Positions 1 through 7,444 are shown, counted from the first letter of the stretch. The stretch is 10,697 bases of DNA from an uncultured Christensenella sp. (GCA_910584035.1 CAJTZR010000067.1:1-10697), one strand, 5' to 3'. Notes: generated by a model from the letters alone, not told the origin. Program-made: numbers and translations.

Positions 1-1140
1 AAACTTTATATGTGCTTTTAATTTAGCAGAGCTTACAAAACTATGTATTAGCTTATTTAAAACTTGTTCCTCGTCAGCATTAAGCTTGCTTGTATCAGCT
101 TTATCAATTGTTGGAAAGTCACATTCTTTCATAACGTAACCATTCCATTTTTTACTTTCAAAATCTATTTTGTCAAGCACAGTTAAGTTTTCCATATTGA
201 AAGATTTATACTTTCGCTTATAACTATCCTCAACTTTAAACCTCATAATGCTGACAGCCTTTAATAACTTAGCAATCTTTTCACTATTATACTTAGTCTT
301 GTAATTAGAAATATCACTATGTTTGTAATACTTGTCAACCAAATTATATATTGGCAACAAATTTATTGAATATCCGTCCTCAAGCAATTCCAAATTATCA
401 TATTTAAAGCAGTCACACAATACTGAAAGTATACAACCAGGGTCACCCAATCCTGCACCTATCCATAAAATGTCGTGGTTTCCCCATTGAATATCTAGAG
501 AGCGTACTCCCATTAGATAATCAAGTATAATGTCTGCTCTTGGTCCTCTATCATATATGTCACCAACAATGTGCAAGTGGTCAATCGCCAAACTTTGAAT
601 AAGACAACATAAAGCTTTTAAAAAATCTTCTGCCAAATCAAGAGATATTATATTTTCAATTATTTCTTTGTAGTAATTTTCTTTATTAATACTTTGACTA
701 TCGCAATTTAATAACTCGTCAATTATATAAGCAAAGTTTTTTGGCAACATTTTTCTTACTTTACTACGTGTGTACTTTGCACTAACGCATTTAGCAACCC
801 TAATTAAGTTGTAAAGCATTTTTCTGTACCAATCACAATCTCTAGTAGTTAGGGCAATTTTTTCATTAGGATAATAGATTAAACAAGCAAGTTCCGCCCT
901 CTCTTTTTCTGACATAATATCGCCAAGTTCCTCATCAATTTTACGTCTTATTACACCAGAGGCTGTCTTTAAAATATGCAAAAACATTTCATACTCGCCG
1001 TGAATGTCGCTCACAAAATGCTCTGTGCCTTTAGGCAAATTCATAATGGCTTTAAGGTTAATAATTTCCGCAAGCACTTGCTTTTTATTTTTAAATTTTT
1101 CTGACAAACACTCGTAATACTTTAACTTGTAATTATCCAT
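1..1140 (-). CDS. fbp: Fructose-1,6-bisphosphatase class III, partial (C-terminus off the left edge)
   Basis: Reverse-complement translation from ATG at 1140 gives 380 uninterrupted codons running off position 1, so the C-terminal part is missing (family members are roughly 640-670 residues). The protein starts MDNYKLKYYECLSEKF. It carries the metallophosphatase signatures of class III FBPases: FVSDIHGEYEMF near residue 43, GDIYDRGPRAD near 190 and WGNHD near 215. These supply the metal-binding Asp/His/Asn residues. The family hydrolyses fructose 1,6-bisphosphate to fructose 6-phosphate in the cytoplasm, the committed step of gluconeogenesis in many Firmicutes. A GGGGG ribosome binding site lies 12 nt before the ATG, supporting this start. 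It is separated from the next gene upstream by about 600 bp, so it is probably an independent transcription unit. No convincing promoter was pinned down. Identity is confident from the motifs and their order. Confidence 0.93.
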   Translation of the reverse strand, partial: MDNYKLKYYECLSEKFKNKKQVLAEIINLKAIMNLPKGTEHFVSDIHGEYEMFLHILKTASGVIRRKIDEELGDIMSEKERAELACLIYYPNEKIALTTRDCDWYRKMLYNLIRVAKCVSAKYTRSKVRKMLPKNFAYIIDELLNCDSQSINKENYYKEIIENIISLDLAEDFLKALCCLIQSLAIDHLHIVGDIYDRGPRADIILDYLMGVRSLDIQWGNHDILWIGAGLGDPGCILSVLCDCFKYDNLELLEDGYSINLLPIYNLVDKYYKHSDISNYKTKYNSEKIAKLLKAVSIMRFKVEDSYKRKYKSFNMENLTVLDKIDFESKKWNGYVMKECDFPTIDKADTSKLNADEEQVLNKLIHSFVSSAKLKAHIKF

Positions 1141-1741
1141 AATCACAATTTACCCCCGATTTTTAACGTGTTTTTACAACTTTATCAAATTATTCAAGTT
1201 AATGAATTTAAACAATTTATCCATTTTAACAAAGCAATCTTTTTACGCCTTGTAAAAATATTTTTGTTTCAAAAATTTTAGATAAATCTTTAAATCAACG
1301 CTCCTATAGCTAACTTAAGTTACTAGCAAATATCCCTATAAGTTGCGTACTCTAAATTTACAATAATCTATTAATTTAAAAGCATTTTACTTGCAAATTT
1401 TCCTATAAGGAAATGACTTTTATACAATGAATTGTTTTAGTATATTTCTAATACAATATTTTGTTTTAAATGTCATTCACCAAAAAAACTAATAAACTTA
1501 TATTTATTAGAATAATAGTTAAATTTTTATTTAGCACAATTTATTAATAAAAAGTTCCAGTAGAAAAATATAAATTGTTAGATATTAAATTTTTCTCTGC
1601 TACAAATTTTTTCTACTACAAAATTAAAATATATAATTTTTGCATTGCCTAAGCTTAAACAAGTTATACTAAAAAATAGTTGAGTGCTAATTAATAAAAG
1701 CTTCTTTTACAAATGCCAAGCTTCTTGACAATCTAATATTT
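1141..1741. other. 600 bp AT-rich intergenic spacer with small repeats
   Basis: No ORF with a credible ribosome binding site is visible on either strand. Three small structures stand out. A near-direct 24 bp repeat sits at 1320-1343 and 1387-1410. An imperfect palindrome built on AACTTAAGTT lies at 1309-1327. A perfect 10 bp inverted repeat has AGTAGAAAAA at 1559-1568 and its complement at 1608-1617, with a 39 nt loop. Just after the M28-like gene, on the minus strand, arms at 1718-1725 and 1696-1703 (AGAAGCTT/AAGCTTTT, one G-T pair) could form a weak hairpin. It lacks a T-run, so I do not call it a terminator. The left part presumably contains the fbp promoter. Confidence 0.6.
1320..1410. 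repeat. Pair of ~24 bp near-direct repeats upstream of fbp
   Basis: TTACTAGCAAATATCCCTAT (continuing AAGT) at 1320-1343 and TTACTTGCAAATTTTCCTAT (continuing AAGG) at 1387-1410 agree at about 20 of 24 positions, with starts 67 bp apart. A shorter related piece, CTCCTATAG, lies at 1301-1309. They sit 180-270 bp upstream of the FBPase start on its 5' side. They could be operator-like sites or remnants of a duplication. Function is not known. Confidence 0.4.
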
Positions 1742-3175
1742 TTAAAAATCACCAAAAATATCTGTTGTCTTATCGCTATTACCACTACTTACATTGCCGT
1801 TATTAGCATTACTACTCTCACCGAAATTATTATCATTGCTTGTATTGCGATTAAATTCCTCACCAAAAACATTCCCAACATTATCACCAGTATTGTTATT
1901 AGGAGTTGCTTTTTGTTCCATCTCACCAGTTGTTGTATTAAATCTGCCATAAATAGTATTAATATATACATCGTGAGGTTTAACTCTTTTCTTAAGCACA
2001 AAATAAATAATTACCAATGCTAAAATACTACCGCCAATTAAGCCATAACTTATATAGGAAATAATTTTTGAATCTGCAAAAACATCAAGACCATTATTCG
2101 CCTTTGATACAGACATAACATTTACAAAATCTTCACTCTCAAATGCATAAACAACAGCACTGATAGCACTATTAATTTGTTTGTCAATAGTTTGCTTTGC
2201 TTGTTCTCTGCCACCAAGTCTTTCAACAACAATATTGAATGAATCATCACTTGTATATGCTATATTACTTTTTCCATCACTTTCTACAACTTCGTTTGCC
2301 TTAAAATTCATTGACAAAAAGTTTACTATATTAATACCTTCAGCCAAGAATATTTGACTATCGGCATAGTTAGCCTCATTGATATGAATTGCATTACCAA
2401 CCAATGCTCCAAAAGCTGGGCTTAAATATGACGGCATATCCGCAATACATAAATTATTTTGTCTTGCAATATCATAAAAATATTTATTATGCTTCGTTTT
2501 TGCCTCACTTGAGTACATATAAACATAATCACCTATAGCATTCCTATCAAAGTTAACCATAAGCATAATATTATTTTTATTGCTATAATTACTTAAAAAT
2601 CTTTGACTGCCATACCAACCGAATTCCTCTGCACCAAACGCAACGAACTCAACATCAAAAGGCAAATCTTTATCTTTCAAGACTTTTGCAACTTCTAACA
2701 ATGTTGCAACACCAACGCCATTATTATAAGTTCCGTCACCACCAAGCAAAACTCCATCAATTGTTACATCAGCAACATTATCATAATGTGCACCAATTAC
2801 AACGACTTTATCAGATGGACTTTCCTTTTTGTAAACTACATTATAACCAAGTTCAGTCCTTTTAGTAACACCATTGTCATACATAAAAGTATCCAAACCA
2901 TTCTCATAAAAACTAGTATATCCCAAACTACTAAACTGCTCGGATATCCACAATGCTGCATCTTTTGACCTATCAAGCCCGTAGCTTTGAGTAGCAGTTC
3001 TATCTGGGAACTTTGTAACAAAAGTTTCCAATGTTTCAAATGGTGAAGTACCACCTACAAAATTGGCCACACTAGCATCTTGATTGCCTTTGTTAGTGCT
3101 ACAGCCAGATAATGTAAAAATACTAAATACTACGCATAAAACGCAAATTATACTTAAAACAAGTTTCTTTCTCAT
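1742..3175 (-). CDS. M28-family peptidase-like lipoprotein with C-terminal membrane anchor; two zinc ligands substituted
   Basis: 477 residues from the ATG at 3175. A GTG at 3184 is in frame, but it overlaps the GAGGTG ribosome binding site (3182-3187) that sits 6 nt before the ATG, so the ATG is preferred. The N-terminus is a lipoprotein signal with lipobox LSGC (Cys25). The M28 aminopeptidase fold follows: GAHYD with the first His at 130, GTYNNGVGVATLLE at 148-161, FGAEEFGWYGS with the Glu pair at 183-184, and NFD with Asp210. Two ligand positions deviate. The bridging Asp of the usual 'DDN' block is Asn151, and the final His before the 'TSDD' block is Tyr307. A membrane helix spans about 374-394, followed by KKR and an Asn/Gly/Ser-rich tail of about 80 residues, probably cytoplasmic. 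It starts 5 bp after the stop of the membrane protein gene and probably shares its transcript. The fold is clear, but peptidase activity is doubtful. Confidence 0.85.
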   Translation of the reverse strand: MRKKLVLSIICVLCVVFSIFTLSGCSTNKGNQDASVANFVGGTSPFETLETFVTKFPDRTATQSYGLDRSKDAALWISEQFSSLGYTSFYENGLDTFMYDNGVTKRTELGYNVVYKKESPSDKVVVIGAHYDNVADVTIDGVLLGGDGTYNNGVGVATLLEVAKVLKDKDLPFDVEFVAFGAEEFGWYGSQRFLSNYSNKNNIMLMVNFDRNAIGDYVYMYSSEAKTKHNKYFYDIARQNNLCIADMPSYLSPAFGALVGNAIHINEANYADSQIFLAEGINIVNFLSMNFKANEVVESDGKSNIAYTSDDSFNIVVERLGGREQAKQTIDKQINSAISAVVYAFESEDFVNVMSVSKANNGLDVFADSKIISYISYGLIGGSILALVIIYFVLKKRVKPHDVYINTIYGRFNTTTGEMEQKATPNNNTGDNVGNVFGEEFNRNTSNDNNFGESSNANNGNVSSGNSDKTTDIFGDF

Positions 3176-3180
3176 ACCAC

Positions 3181-3717
3181 TCACCTCAACAATAGCACAA
3201 ATAATATGCTAGGCAATGCCATTGAAGTCAATAGTTGTTTAAACTCACCTTTTTGACACTCAAGATATAACAACCCAATTATTCCACAAACGGAAAAGAT
3301 TGACATTATTGTAGGCATTAGCACTACCATAAATGCAATTGATATTGGCTCTGCATAAGCGATAAAGTTTAATGTACCACACAAAACATTAATTATGCAA
3401 AACACAAAATAACAAGTTGTCATATAAGTTTGTTTATTAATTCTACAATTAAAGTTTTCATCACAAGGAGTAAACTTAGATTTATAAAACAAATTAAAAC
3501 TGAAAGACACAGCAAGAATAGCAAGCACATATCCTACAGCACCACTTATCAAATAGCAGAATATTCTACTAAACAAAGCACTTATATCAAAATTATAAGC
3601 ATTATACTGCAACTCTGCCAAAAACCACATTTTATAAATAAATGTAAATGGTAGCAATACTTGTAATGCTGTCAGCAAATTACTCTTTTTATTTATGTCA
3701 GCGTGTAAAAAATTCAT
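3181..3717 (-). CDS. Five-helix integral membrane protein of unknown function (Yip1-like topology)
   Basis: 178 residues, mostly hydrophobic. Five membrane segments are predicted by eye at about 16-34, 49-77, 97-120, 125-152 and 162-177. A short polar N-terminus comes first (MNFLHADINKK), and a hydrophilic loop with Cys/Asn/Lys lies near 79-96. I recognise no catalytic motif. Topology and size are reminiscent of small Yip1-type membrane proteins, but this is only an impression. The start is supported by a full AGGAGGT site at 3721-3727, located inside the last codons of holA. Its ATG lies 1 bp after the holA stop, and the gene ends 5 bp before the M28-like start. It is therefore translationally sandwiched between a replication gene and a lipoprotein gene. 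Its neighbour suggests a role at the envelope together with the M28-like protein, not in replication. Confidence 0.8.
   Translation of the reverse strand: MNFLHADINKKSNLLTALQVLLPFTFIYKMWFLAELQYNAYNFDISALFSRIFCYLISGAVGYVLAILAVSFSFNLFYKSKFTPCDENFNCRINKQTYMTTCYFVFCIINVLCGTLNFIAYAEPISIAFMVVLMPTIMSIFSVCGIIGLLYLECQKGEFKQLLTSMALPSILFVLLLR
3182..3187 (-). promoter_or_regulatory. Ribosome binding site deciding the start of the M28-like gene
   Basis: GAGGTG, read on the minus strand, lies 6 nt before the ATG at 3175 and overlaps the in-frame GTG at 3184 as well as the TGA stop (3183-3181) of the upstream gene. Using the GTG would leave no room for this site, so the shorter 477-residue product is favoured and translation is likely coupled to the preceding gene. 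Confidence 0.7.
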
Positions 3718-3718
3718 T

Positions 3719-4696
3719 TTACCTCCTGTTTATGGCATAAGTCAACGCCAAATTAAGTCCATCAAGCATACCAATACCACCATTCTTTGCAGAATACTCA
3801 ATATGCTGCATTTTTTCCACAAGCTTTTTTAATTGCATAGGCTTGTAACTTTTACCTATCCTTTTTGCAATATCAATTGCATAAGTGGACTTAACTCCAA
3901 GTTCCTTTGCAAGTTCCTCATTGCTCAATGTGGATATTTTACAAATAAACATACGCCTATACTGACTTATTATTGCGGCAAGTATTTTAAGTGGCTGTTC
4001 TCCAGACGCAAGCAGATTATCCATAATCGCTATTGCCTCCCCCGCATTGCCATTAGCAATATTATCTGTAAGCTTAAAAACACTTTGTTCTATATTATTA
4101 ACAACAATATTGCAAACCATTTCATAATTTATGACTTTTTTATCGGAATATGCAAATAATTTAGCAAGTTCCCCCGTGATTATCATCATATCATTGTTAC
4201 ATTTAGTTATAATTTCTTTTATTGCAACTTCGTCTGCGGAATACCCATTATTTTGTATAATTTTAGCAACCTCACCATATAAAAAAGCTGGTGTCTGCTT
4301 TTTGCAGTCAACTATTTCAGAAACTTTAGTCAAAAACTTAAAACAATCTTCCTCACTATCAGCAACTAAAACAACATTAGGACAAGGATTTTTTACCCAC
4401 TCTACAATTTTATCCTCAAACGCTTTTGCCTTTTCTTTATCAAGCTTTTTACCATCACTACTCAAAAATACAACCTTGTAATCACTCATAAGTGGCGGAG
4501 TTTGCAAATTAATAAACAACATTTCTGGCGTAACAGCTGTATTTACATAGGAAATATTAAAATCGCCAGCCATATCGTCAACTAAATTTTTAAACAAATC
4601 AAAAGCTTGCTTTTTATAATATAAATCACCGCCGACTATCAAATATAACGGCTTAACTTCAACTTGCAAATTTTTAGCTAAATCTTGAATATTCAT
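3719..4696 (-). CDS. holA: DNA polymerase III subunit delta
   Basis: 325 residues, the usual length for HolA. The N-terminus (MNIQDLAKNL, then PLYLIVGGDLYYKKQ) matches the start of delta subunits, where a Walker-A-like region has degenerated to a G-x-D/E-x-Y pattern. The middle has the 'VVLVADSEED' strand and the helical lid region. The C-terminal collar domain contains SVFKLTDNIANGN, EQPLKILAAIISQYRRM near 233-249 and the end block GLNLALTYAINRR. Delta is the clamp-loader wrench that opens the beta sliding clamp in the replisome. It has its own promoter 35-63 bp upstream. There is no clear AGGAGG before the ATG (the leader reads TTTGGTTTTATAAT), so initiation may be weak or leader-independent, fitting a low-copy subunit. 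It is followed within 1 bp by the membrane protein gene. Confidence 0.92.
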   Translation of the reverse strand: MNIQDLAKNLQVEVKPLYLIVGGDLYYKKQAFDLFKNLVDDMAGDFNISYVNTAVTPEMLFINLQTPPLMSDYKVVFLSSDGKKLDKEKAKAFEDKIVEWVKNPCPNVVLVADSEEDCFKFLTKVSEIVDCKKQTPAFLYGEVAKIIQNNGYSADEVAIKEIITKCNNDMMIITGELAKLFAYSDKKVINYEMVCNIVVNNIEQSVFKLTDNIANGNAGEAIAIMDNLLASGEQPLKILAAIISQYRRMFICKISTLSNEELAKELGVKSTYAIDIAKRIGKSYKPMQLKKLVEKMQHIEYSAKNGGIGMLDGLNLALTYAINRR

Positions 4697-4730
4697 ATTA
4701 TAAAACCAAATTAAAAATTAATATATAATT

Positions 4731-4759
4731 ATTTTAGCACTTTTTTCCACAAATGTAAA
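4731..4759 (-). promoter_or_regulatory. Sigma-A-type promoter for holA, with a DnaA-box match in the spacer
   Basis: Read on the minus strand: -35 TTTACA (4759-4754), 17 bp spacer, -10 TAAAAT (4736-4731). Each hexamer is one mismatch from consensus and the spacing is optimal. The start of transcription would fall about 30 nt before the holA ATG. On the plus strand the spacer contains TTTTCCACA (4743-4751), an exact match to the relaxed DnaA box TTWTNCACA. This lies between the MBL gene stop and holA, so holA can be transcribed independently of the genes upstream. Confidence 0.65.
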
Positions 4760-4794
4760 GTACTATTTTTATTTTATTTATATAATATAAAAAA

Positions 4795-5493
4795 TTAAAA
4801 ATCAAAATCGCACACAATCTCTGCATTATTATGATAATTTTTCGCCTCAGCTAAAATCAAGTTTTCATCGCCAGCAGTCAAATGTGCAAGGTATAATTTG
4901 CATTCATTTGGCACATTTTCCGCAAAAGTTTTAACACTGCAATGTGGTGCTCCTTGCTTATAATCTTTATCCAATATGCAAGTATTAGCTATAACTATAT
5001 CAGCTCCAGCACAATTATTTTTTACTTGCTCACTATCCGCACAATCGCTTGTATACACCAACTTTTTACCACCATTTTCAATTATAACACTATAACATTC
5101 CACGGGGTGTAGAGATAAAGCAAAACTAAAATTAGCATTATCTACACAAAAACGAGTATCCTTATCAATATACTCAATTTCAAATTGTGGCATATTTAAT
5201 ATGTTAACTAATCCCTCTGGCGACTTAGGCATATACACTTTAAGTTTAGGCAAATTTAAGTATTGCACCGCATAGCCAAGTGTTCCTAAATCACACATAT
5301 GGTCAAAGTGCAAATGTGTGATAATTACCATATCTATTGCGGATATATCAATATAATTTTGCAATTTACTAATGCTACCACTACCCAAATCAATCACAAT
5401 ATTTTTGCCATTATCAGTCTTTATCAAAAAGCAATTTGTGCTTTCTTTTTTTTCTGCATATCTGCCATATTTTCCTATCGCATAAACTTTCAT
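4795..5493 (-). CDS. MBL-fold metallohydrolase (YhfI / RNase Z-like subgroup)
   Basis: 232 residues, typical for single-domain metallo-beta-lactamase-fold hydrolases. Zinc-ligand motifs are complete: HLHFDH at 60-65, His130 in SLHPVECYS, Asp151 in YTSDC, His185 in APHCS and His205 in LAHLTAG. N-terminal beta strands lead to VIDLGSGS at 34-40. The pattern of an early G-S-G-S loop, the HPVxCY block and the final AHLTA resembles the B. subtilis YhfI group more than true RNase Z or class B lactamases, and no lactam resistance role is implied. It is probably a cytoplasmic phosphodiesterase-like hydrolase of unknown substrate, since there is no signal peptide. The ATG at 5493 has AAGGA about 10 nt upstream, and the gene begins 6 bp after the radical SAM stop, so the two are likely cotranscribed. 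Confidence 0.85.
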   Translation of the reverse strand: MKVYAIGKYGRYAEKKESTNCFLIKTDNGKNIVIDLGSGSISKLQNYIDISAIDMVIITHLHFDHMCDLGTLGYAVQYLNLPKLKVYMPKSPEGLVNILNMPQFEIEYIDKDTRFCVDNANFSFALSLHPVECYSVIIENGGKKLVYTSDCADSEQVKNNCAGADIVIANTCILDKDYKQGAPHCSVKTFAENVPNECKLYLAHLTAGDENLILAEAKNYHNNAEIVCDFDF

Positions 5494-5499
5494 TTTTTA

Positions 5500-7083
5500 T
5501 TATTCCTTTTCTAAATTCATATATTTTAAATCGTAGCCATTGTTATAATCTACATAAAGTAGATAATTACCTCTTTTATAACTTATTGGGTCTATATCTA
5601 TTTTTACTGCAAAATATTTCTTTTTATCAATGCCAAGTTCTTTTAACATTTTTGCAAAATTTTTATCGTAATCAAACTTTAAGCAGTTTGGCAATATGCG
5701 AGAATTATTAGTTTCCATATAGTCAATTGTCATAATTCCTTTTACAATAGATATATCATTTTCTTTTGCTAAAAAATTAAATAAAATATCAATTCTGTCA
5801 AAAAGACTTAAACTTCTGCCATAAATTAATTTACCAAGCCTAAAATAAAATTCAAATGGATTTTCTTTAACAAAATTTTCCAATGTCCGTTTAAATAAGC
5901 CAGAATTGTAATATTTGTCGCAAGCCTCCTCTGTAAATTTCAATTGCTGAAGCTCTAACTCACTAATATATGGAGTACTTATTATTTCATAAGGTGGCAT
6001 ATTTGAATACTTATAGCCATTATCCAACATTCCTTTTAATCTGCTACCTTTAAGCACTTTCAAAAAGCCAAGTTGCAACATATCACTTTTTAAATTGTAC
6101 AATTTATTAAAGCCAGCAACAAAGCTATGGTAGTTTTCATACGGCAACCCAGCAATTAAATCGGTATGTATATGCGATTTGCCAGCATTTATCAATTTTA
6201 TCAAATTGTCTACAACTTTTTGTAAATCTGTTTTACGAACTACATTACTTAGTGTCTTTTCATTAAAGCTTTGTACTCCAACCTCAAATTGGAATAAACC
6301 TTTTGGTGAACTTGCAACCAAACTAATAAATTCATCATCAAGTATATCTGCTGCAATTTCAAAATGAAAGCCAAAATCAAATTGCTTATAATTATTTATC
6401 AAATATCGCAAAATCTCTTTTGCATAAGTTTTTTTTGCGTTAAATGTTCTATCTACAAACTTTAACACTCTAATATTGGCACCTTTAAACTTTTCTAGTT
6501 CCGCAATAGTGCGAGCAATATCAAAACATCTAAGTCCATCTTCCCCACTCATACAATAAGCACAAGAATAAGGACACCCTCTTGAACTTTCAAAATACGC
6601 TATCTTATTTTGCACATCGTCAAAGTAATCTTTTGAATATGGCGAACGCAAACTATTAAAATCTACTTTACTACCAATATAAACCTTTTTAGGCAATACA
6701 TTGTAATTATTGTTTTCCAAATCGCATACCAACTGATTAAAAGCGTTCTCACCCTCACCAGTGATTATCGCATCCACTTTATCCAATAAATAATCATATT
6801 CAAAACTTACTTCTGGACCGCCTAAAACTATTTTTATTTGTGGTGATTGATTTTTAATCAATTCAATCAATTGCAATACAAAATTTATATTGAAAATATA
6901 GCACGGCAAAGCTATTACTTTTGGATTTTCACTTACCGCTAAATTATAAACATCTTGTAAATTTTGATTAATGTTGCATTGCACAATTTTTATTTTATCT
7001 TTGTAATCGCAATTTTCTTTTAGATAATAAGGCGATAATAAAGTATGTACATATTTACTATTAATAGCAACAATTTTTATCAT
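5500..7083 (-). CDS. B12-binding-domain radical SAM protein (DUF4080-type)
   Basis: 527 residues. The N-terminal part (about 1-130) is a Rossmann-like cobalamin-binding-type domain: it opens with INSKYVHTLLSPYYL, and VLGGPEVS (87-93) and ITGEGE (107-112) are typical of this group. The radical SAM core carries the 4Fe-4S motif CxxxCxxC as C170-P-Y-S-C174-A-Y-C177, preceded by FESSRG. GVQSFNEKTL and DLIAGLPYEN further on are standard core strands. The C-terminal region of about 170 residues corresponds to the DUF4080-like extension. The family is widespread in Firmicutes but its substrate is not established, and methyl transfer or C-C chemistry is only a possibility. The start is well supported by GAGGTG (7089-7094), 5 nt before the ATG. 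The MBL gene follows after 6 bp. Cytoplasmic, with no signal peptide. Confidence 0.88.
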   Translation of the reverse strand: MIKIVAINSKYVHTLLSPYYLKENCDYKDKIKIVQCNINQNLQDVYNLAVSENPKVIALPCYIFNINFVLQLIELIKNQSPQIKIVLGGPEVSFEYDYLLDKVDAIITGEGENAFNQLVCDLENNNYNVLPKKVYIGSKVDFNSLRSPYSKDYFDDVQNKIAYFESSRGCPYSCAYCMSGEDGLRCFDIARTIAELEKFKGANIRVLKFVDRTFNAKKTYAKEILRYLINNYKQFDFGFHFEIAADILDDEFISLVASSPKGLFQFEVGVQSFNEKTLSNVVRKTDLQKVVDNLIKLINAGKSHIHTDLIAGLPYENYHSFVAGFNKLYNLKSDMLQLGFLKVLKGSRLKGMLDNGYKYSNMPPYEIISTPYISELELQQLKFTEEACDKYYNSGLFKRTLENFVKENPFEFYFRLGKLIYGRSLSLFDRIDILFNFLAKENDISIVKGIMTIDYMETNNSRILPNCLKFDYDKNFAKMLKELGIDKKKYFAVKIDIDPISYKRGNYLLYVDYNNGYDLKYMNLEKE

Positions 7084-7203
7084 CTTTTCACCTCTTTAAA
7101 ATCTAAATTTAATTATCTTAATTTTTGCAATATTTATATAAAAACTATAAGCACATTAAACTAACAAACTGCAAATTATCATTTTATTATTAGCACTGCA
7201 AAT

Positions 7204-7273
7204 TGTGGAAAACTTTTTAATTTATTCACAATTTTTCCACATTTAATTAAAACTTGTCCACAATTTGTCAACA
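7204..7273. promoter_or_regulatory. DnaA-box cluster (five sites, four phased on one strand)
   Basis: Relaxed DnaA box TTWTNCACA: exact matches are TTTTCCACA (minus, 7212-7204), TTATTCACA (plus, 7222-7230) and TTTTCCACA (plus, 7233-7241). Near matches are TTGTCCACA (plus, 7254-7262; one change) and TTGTCAACA (plus, 7265-7273; two changes). The four plus-strand sites start at 7222, 7233, 7254 and 7265, i.e. steps of 11, 21 and 11 bp, close to whole helical turns. The cluster lies 121-190 bp upstream of the radical SAM start, with very AT-rich DNA on both sides (a candidate unwinding region around 7275-7440). It could be a replication origin element, a DnaA-titration cluster or a DnaA-controlled regulatory region. 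dnaA, dnaN, rpmH and similar origin neighbours are not in the window. Confidence 0.6.
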
Positions 7274-7444
7274 ATTTTATAAAATTAACATATTATTTAC
7301 TATAAAGCTAATAAATTTTGAATGTAATTTCAAACTCTAATAGTTTATTTTACCATAAAAAAGCTATTTTATCAATACAAATTTAAGCTAAAAAATCTTT
7401 TTGAAAAAATTTAAAAAATTTTATAAAAAAGTGACATAAAATGC
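7274..7444. other. Very AT-rich spacer with A-tracts between the DnaA-box cluster and the microgene promoter
   Basis: Nothing coding is visible. Runs of six A occur at 7390-7395, 7404-7409, 7413-7418 and 7425-7430, separated by about 9-14 bp. This spacing would bend DNA and could act as an UP element for the promoter at 7445. The stretch could equally serve as a duplex-unwinding element for the adjacent DnaA boxes. Confidence 0.45.

Noticed and set aside
1141..1200. Promoter TTGATA-N17-TAAAAA for fbp
   Set aside because: The predicted transcript start would fall after the GGGGG ribosome binding site, so this arrangement is not workable. No better candidate was clear.
4795..5493. Beta-lactamase (antibiotic resistance) reading of the MBL gene
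   Set aside because: It has the MBL fold motifs, but there is no signal peptide and the HPVxCY/AHLTA blocks fit the cytoplasmic YhfI/RNase Z-like group.
7084..7200. Promoter for the radical SAM gene (TTGCAG ... TATAGT)
   Set aside because: The spacing is 19 bp and the hexamers are weak. Several alternatives in this AT-rich DNA are equally good, so no single call is justified.
7204..7440. Firm call of oriC
   Set aside because: DnaA boxes plus AT-rich DNA are suggestive, but no dnaA-dnaN or rpmH-rnpA context is visible and no skew reversal was evident in sampled rows. It is left as a candidate DnaA-binding cluster.
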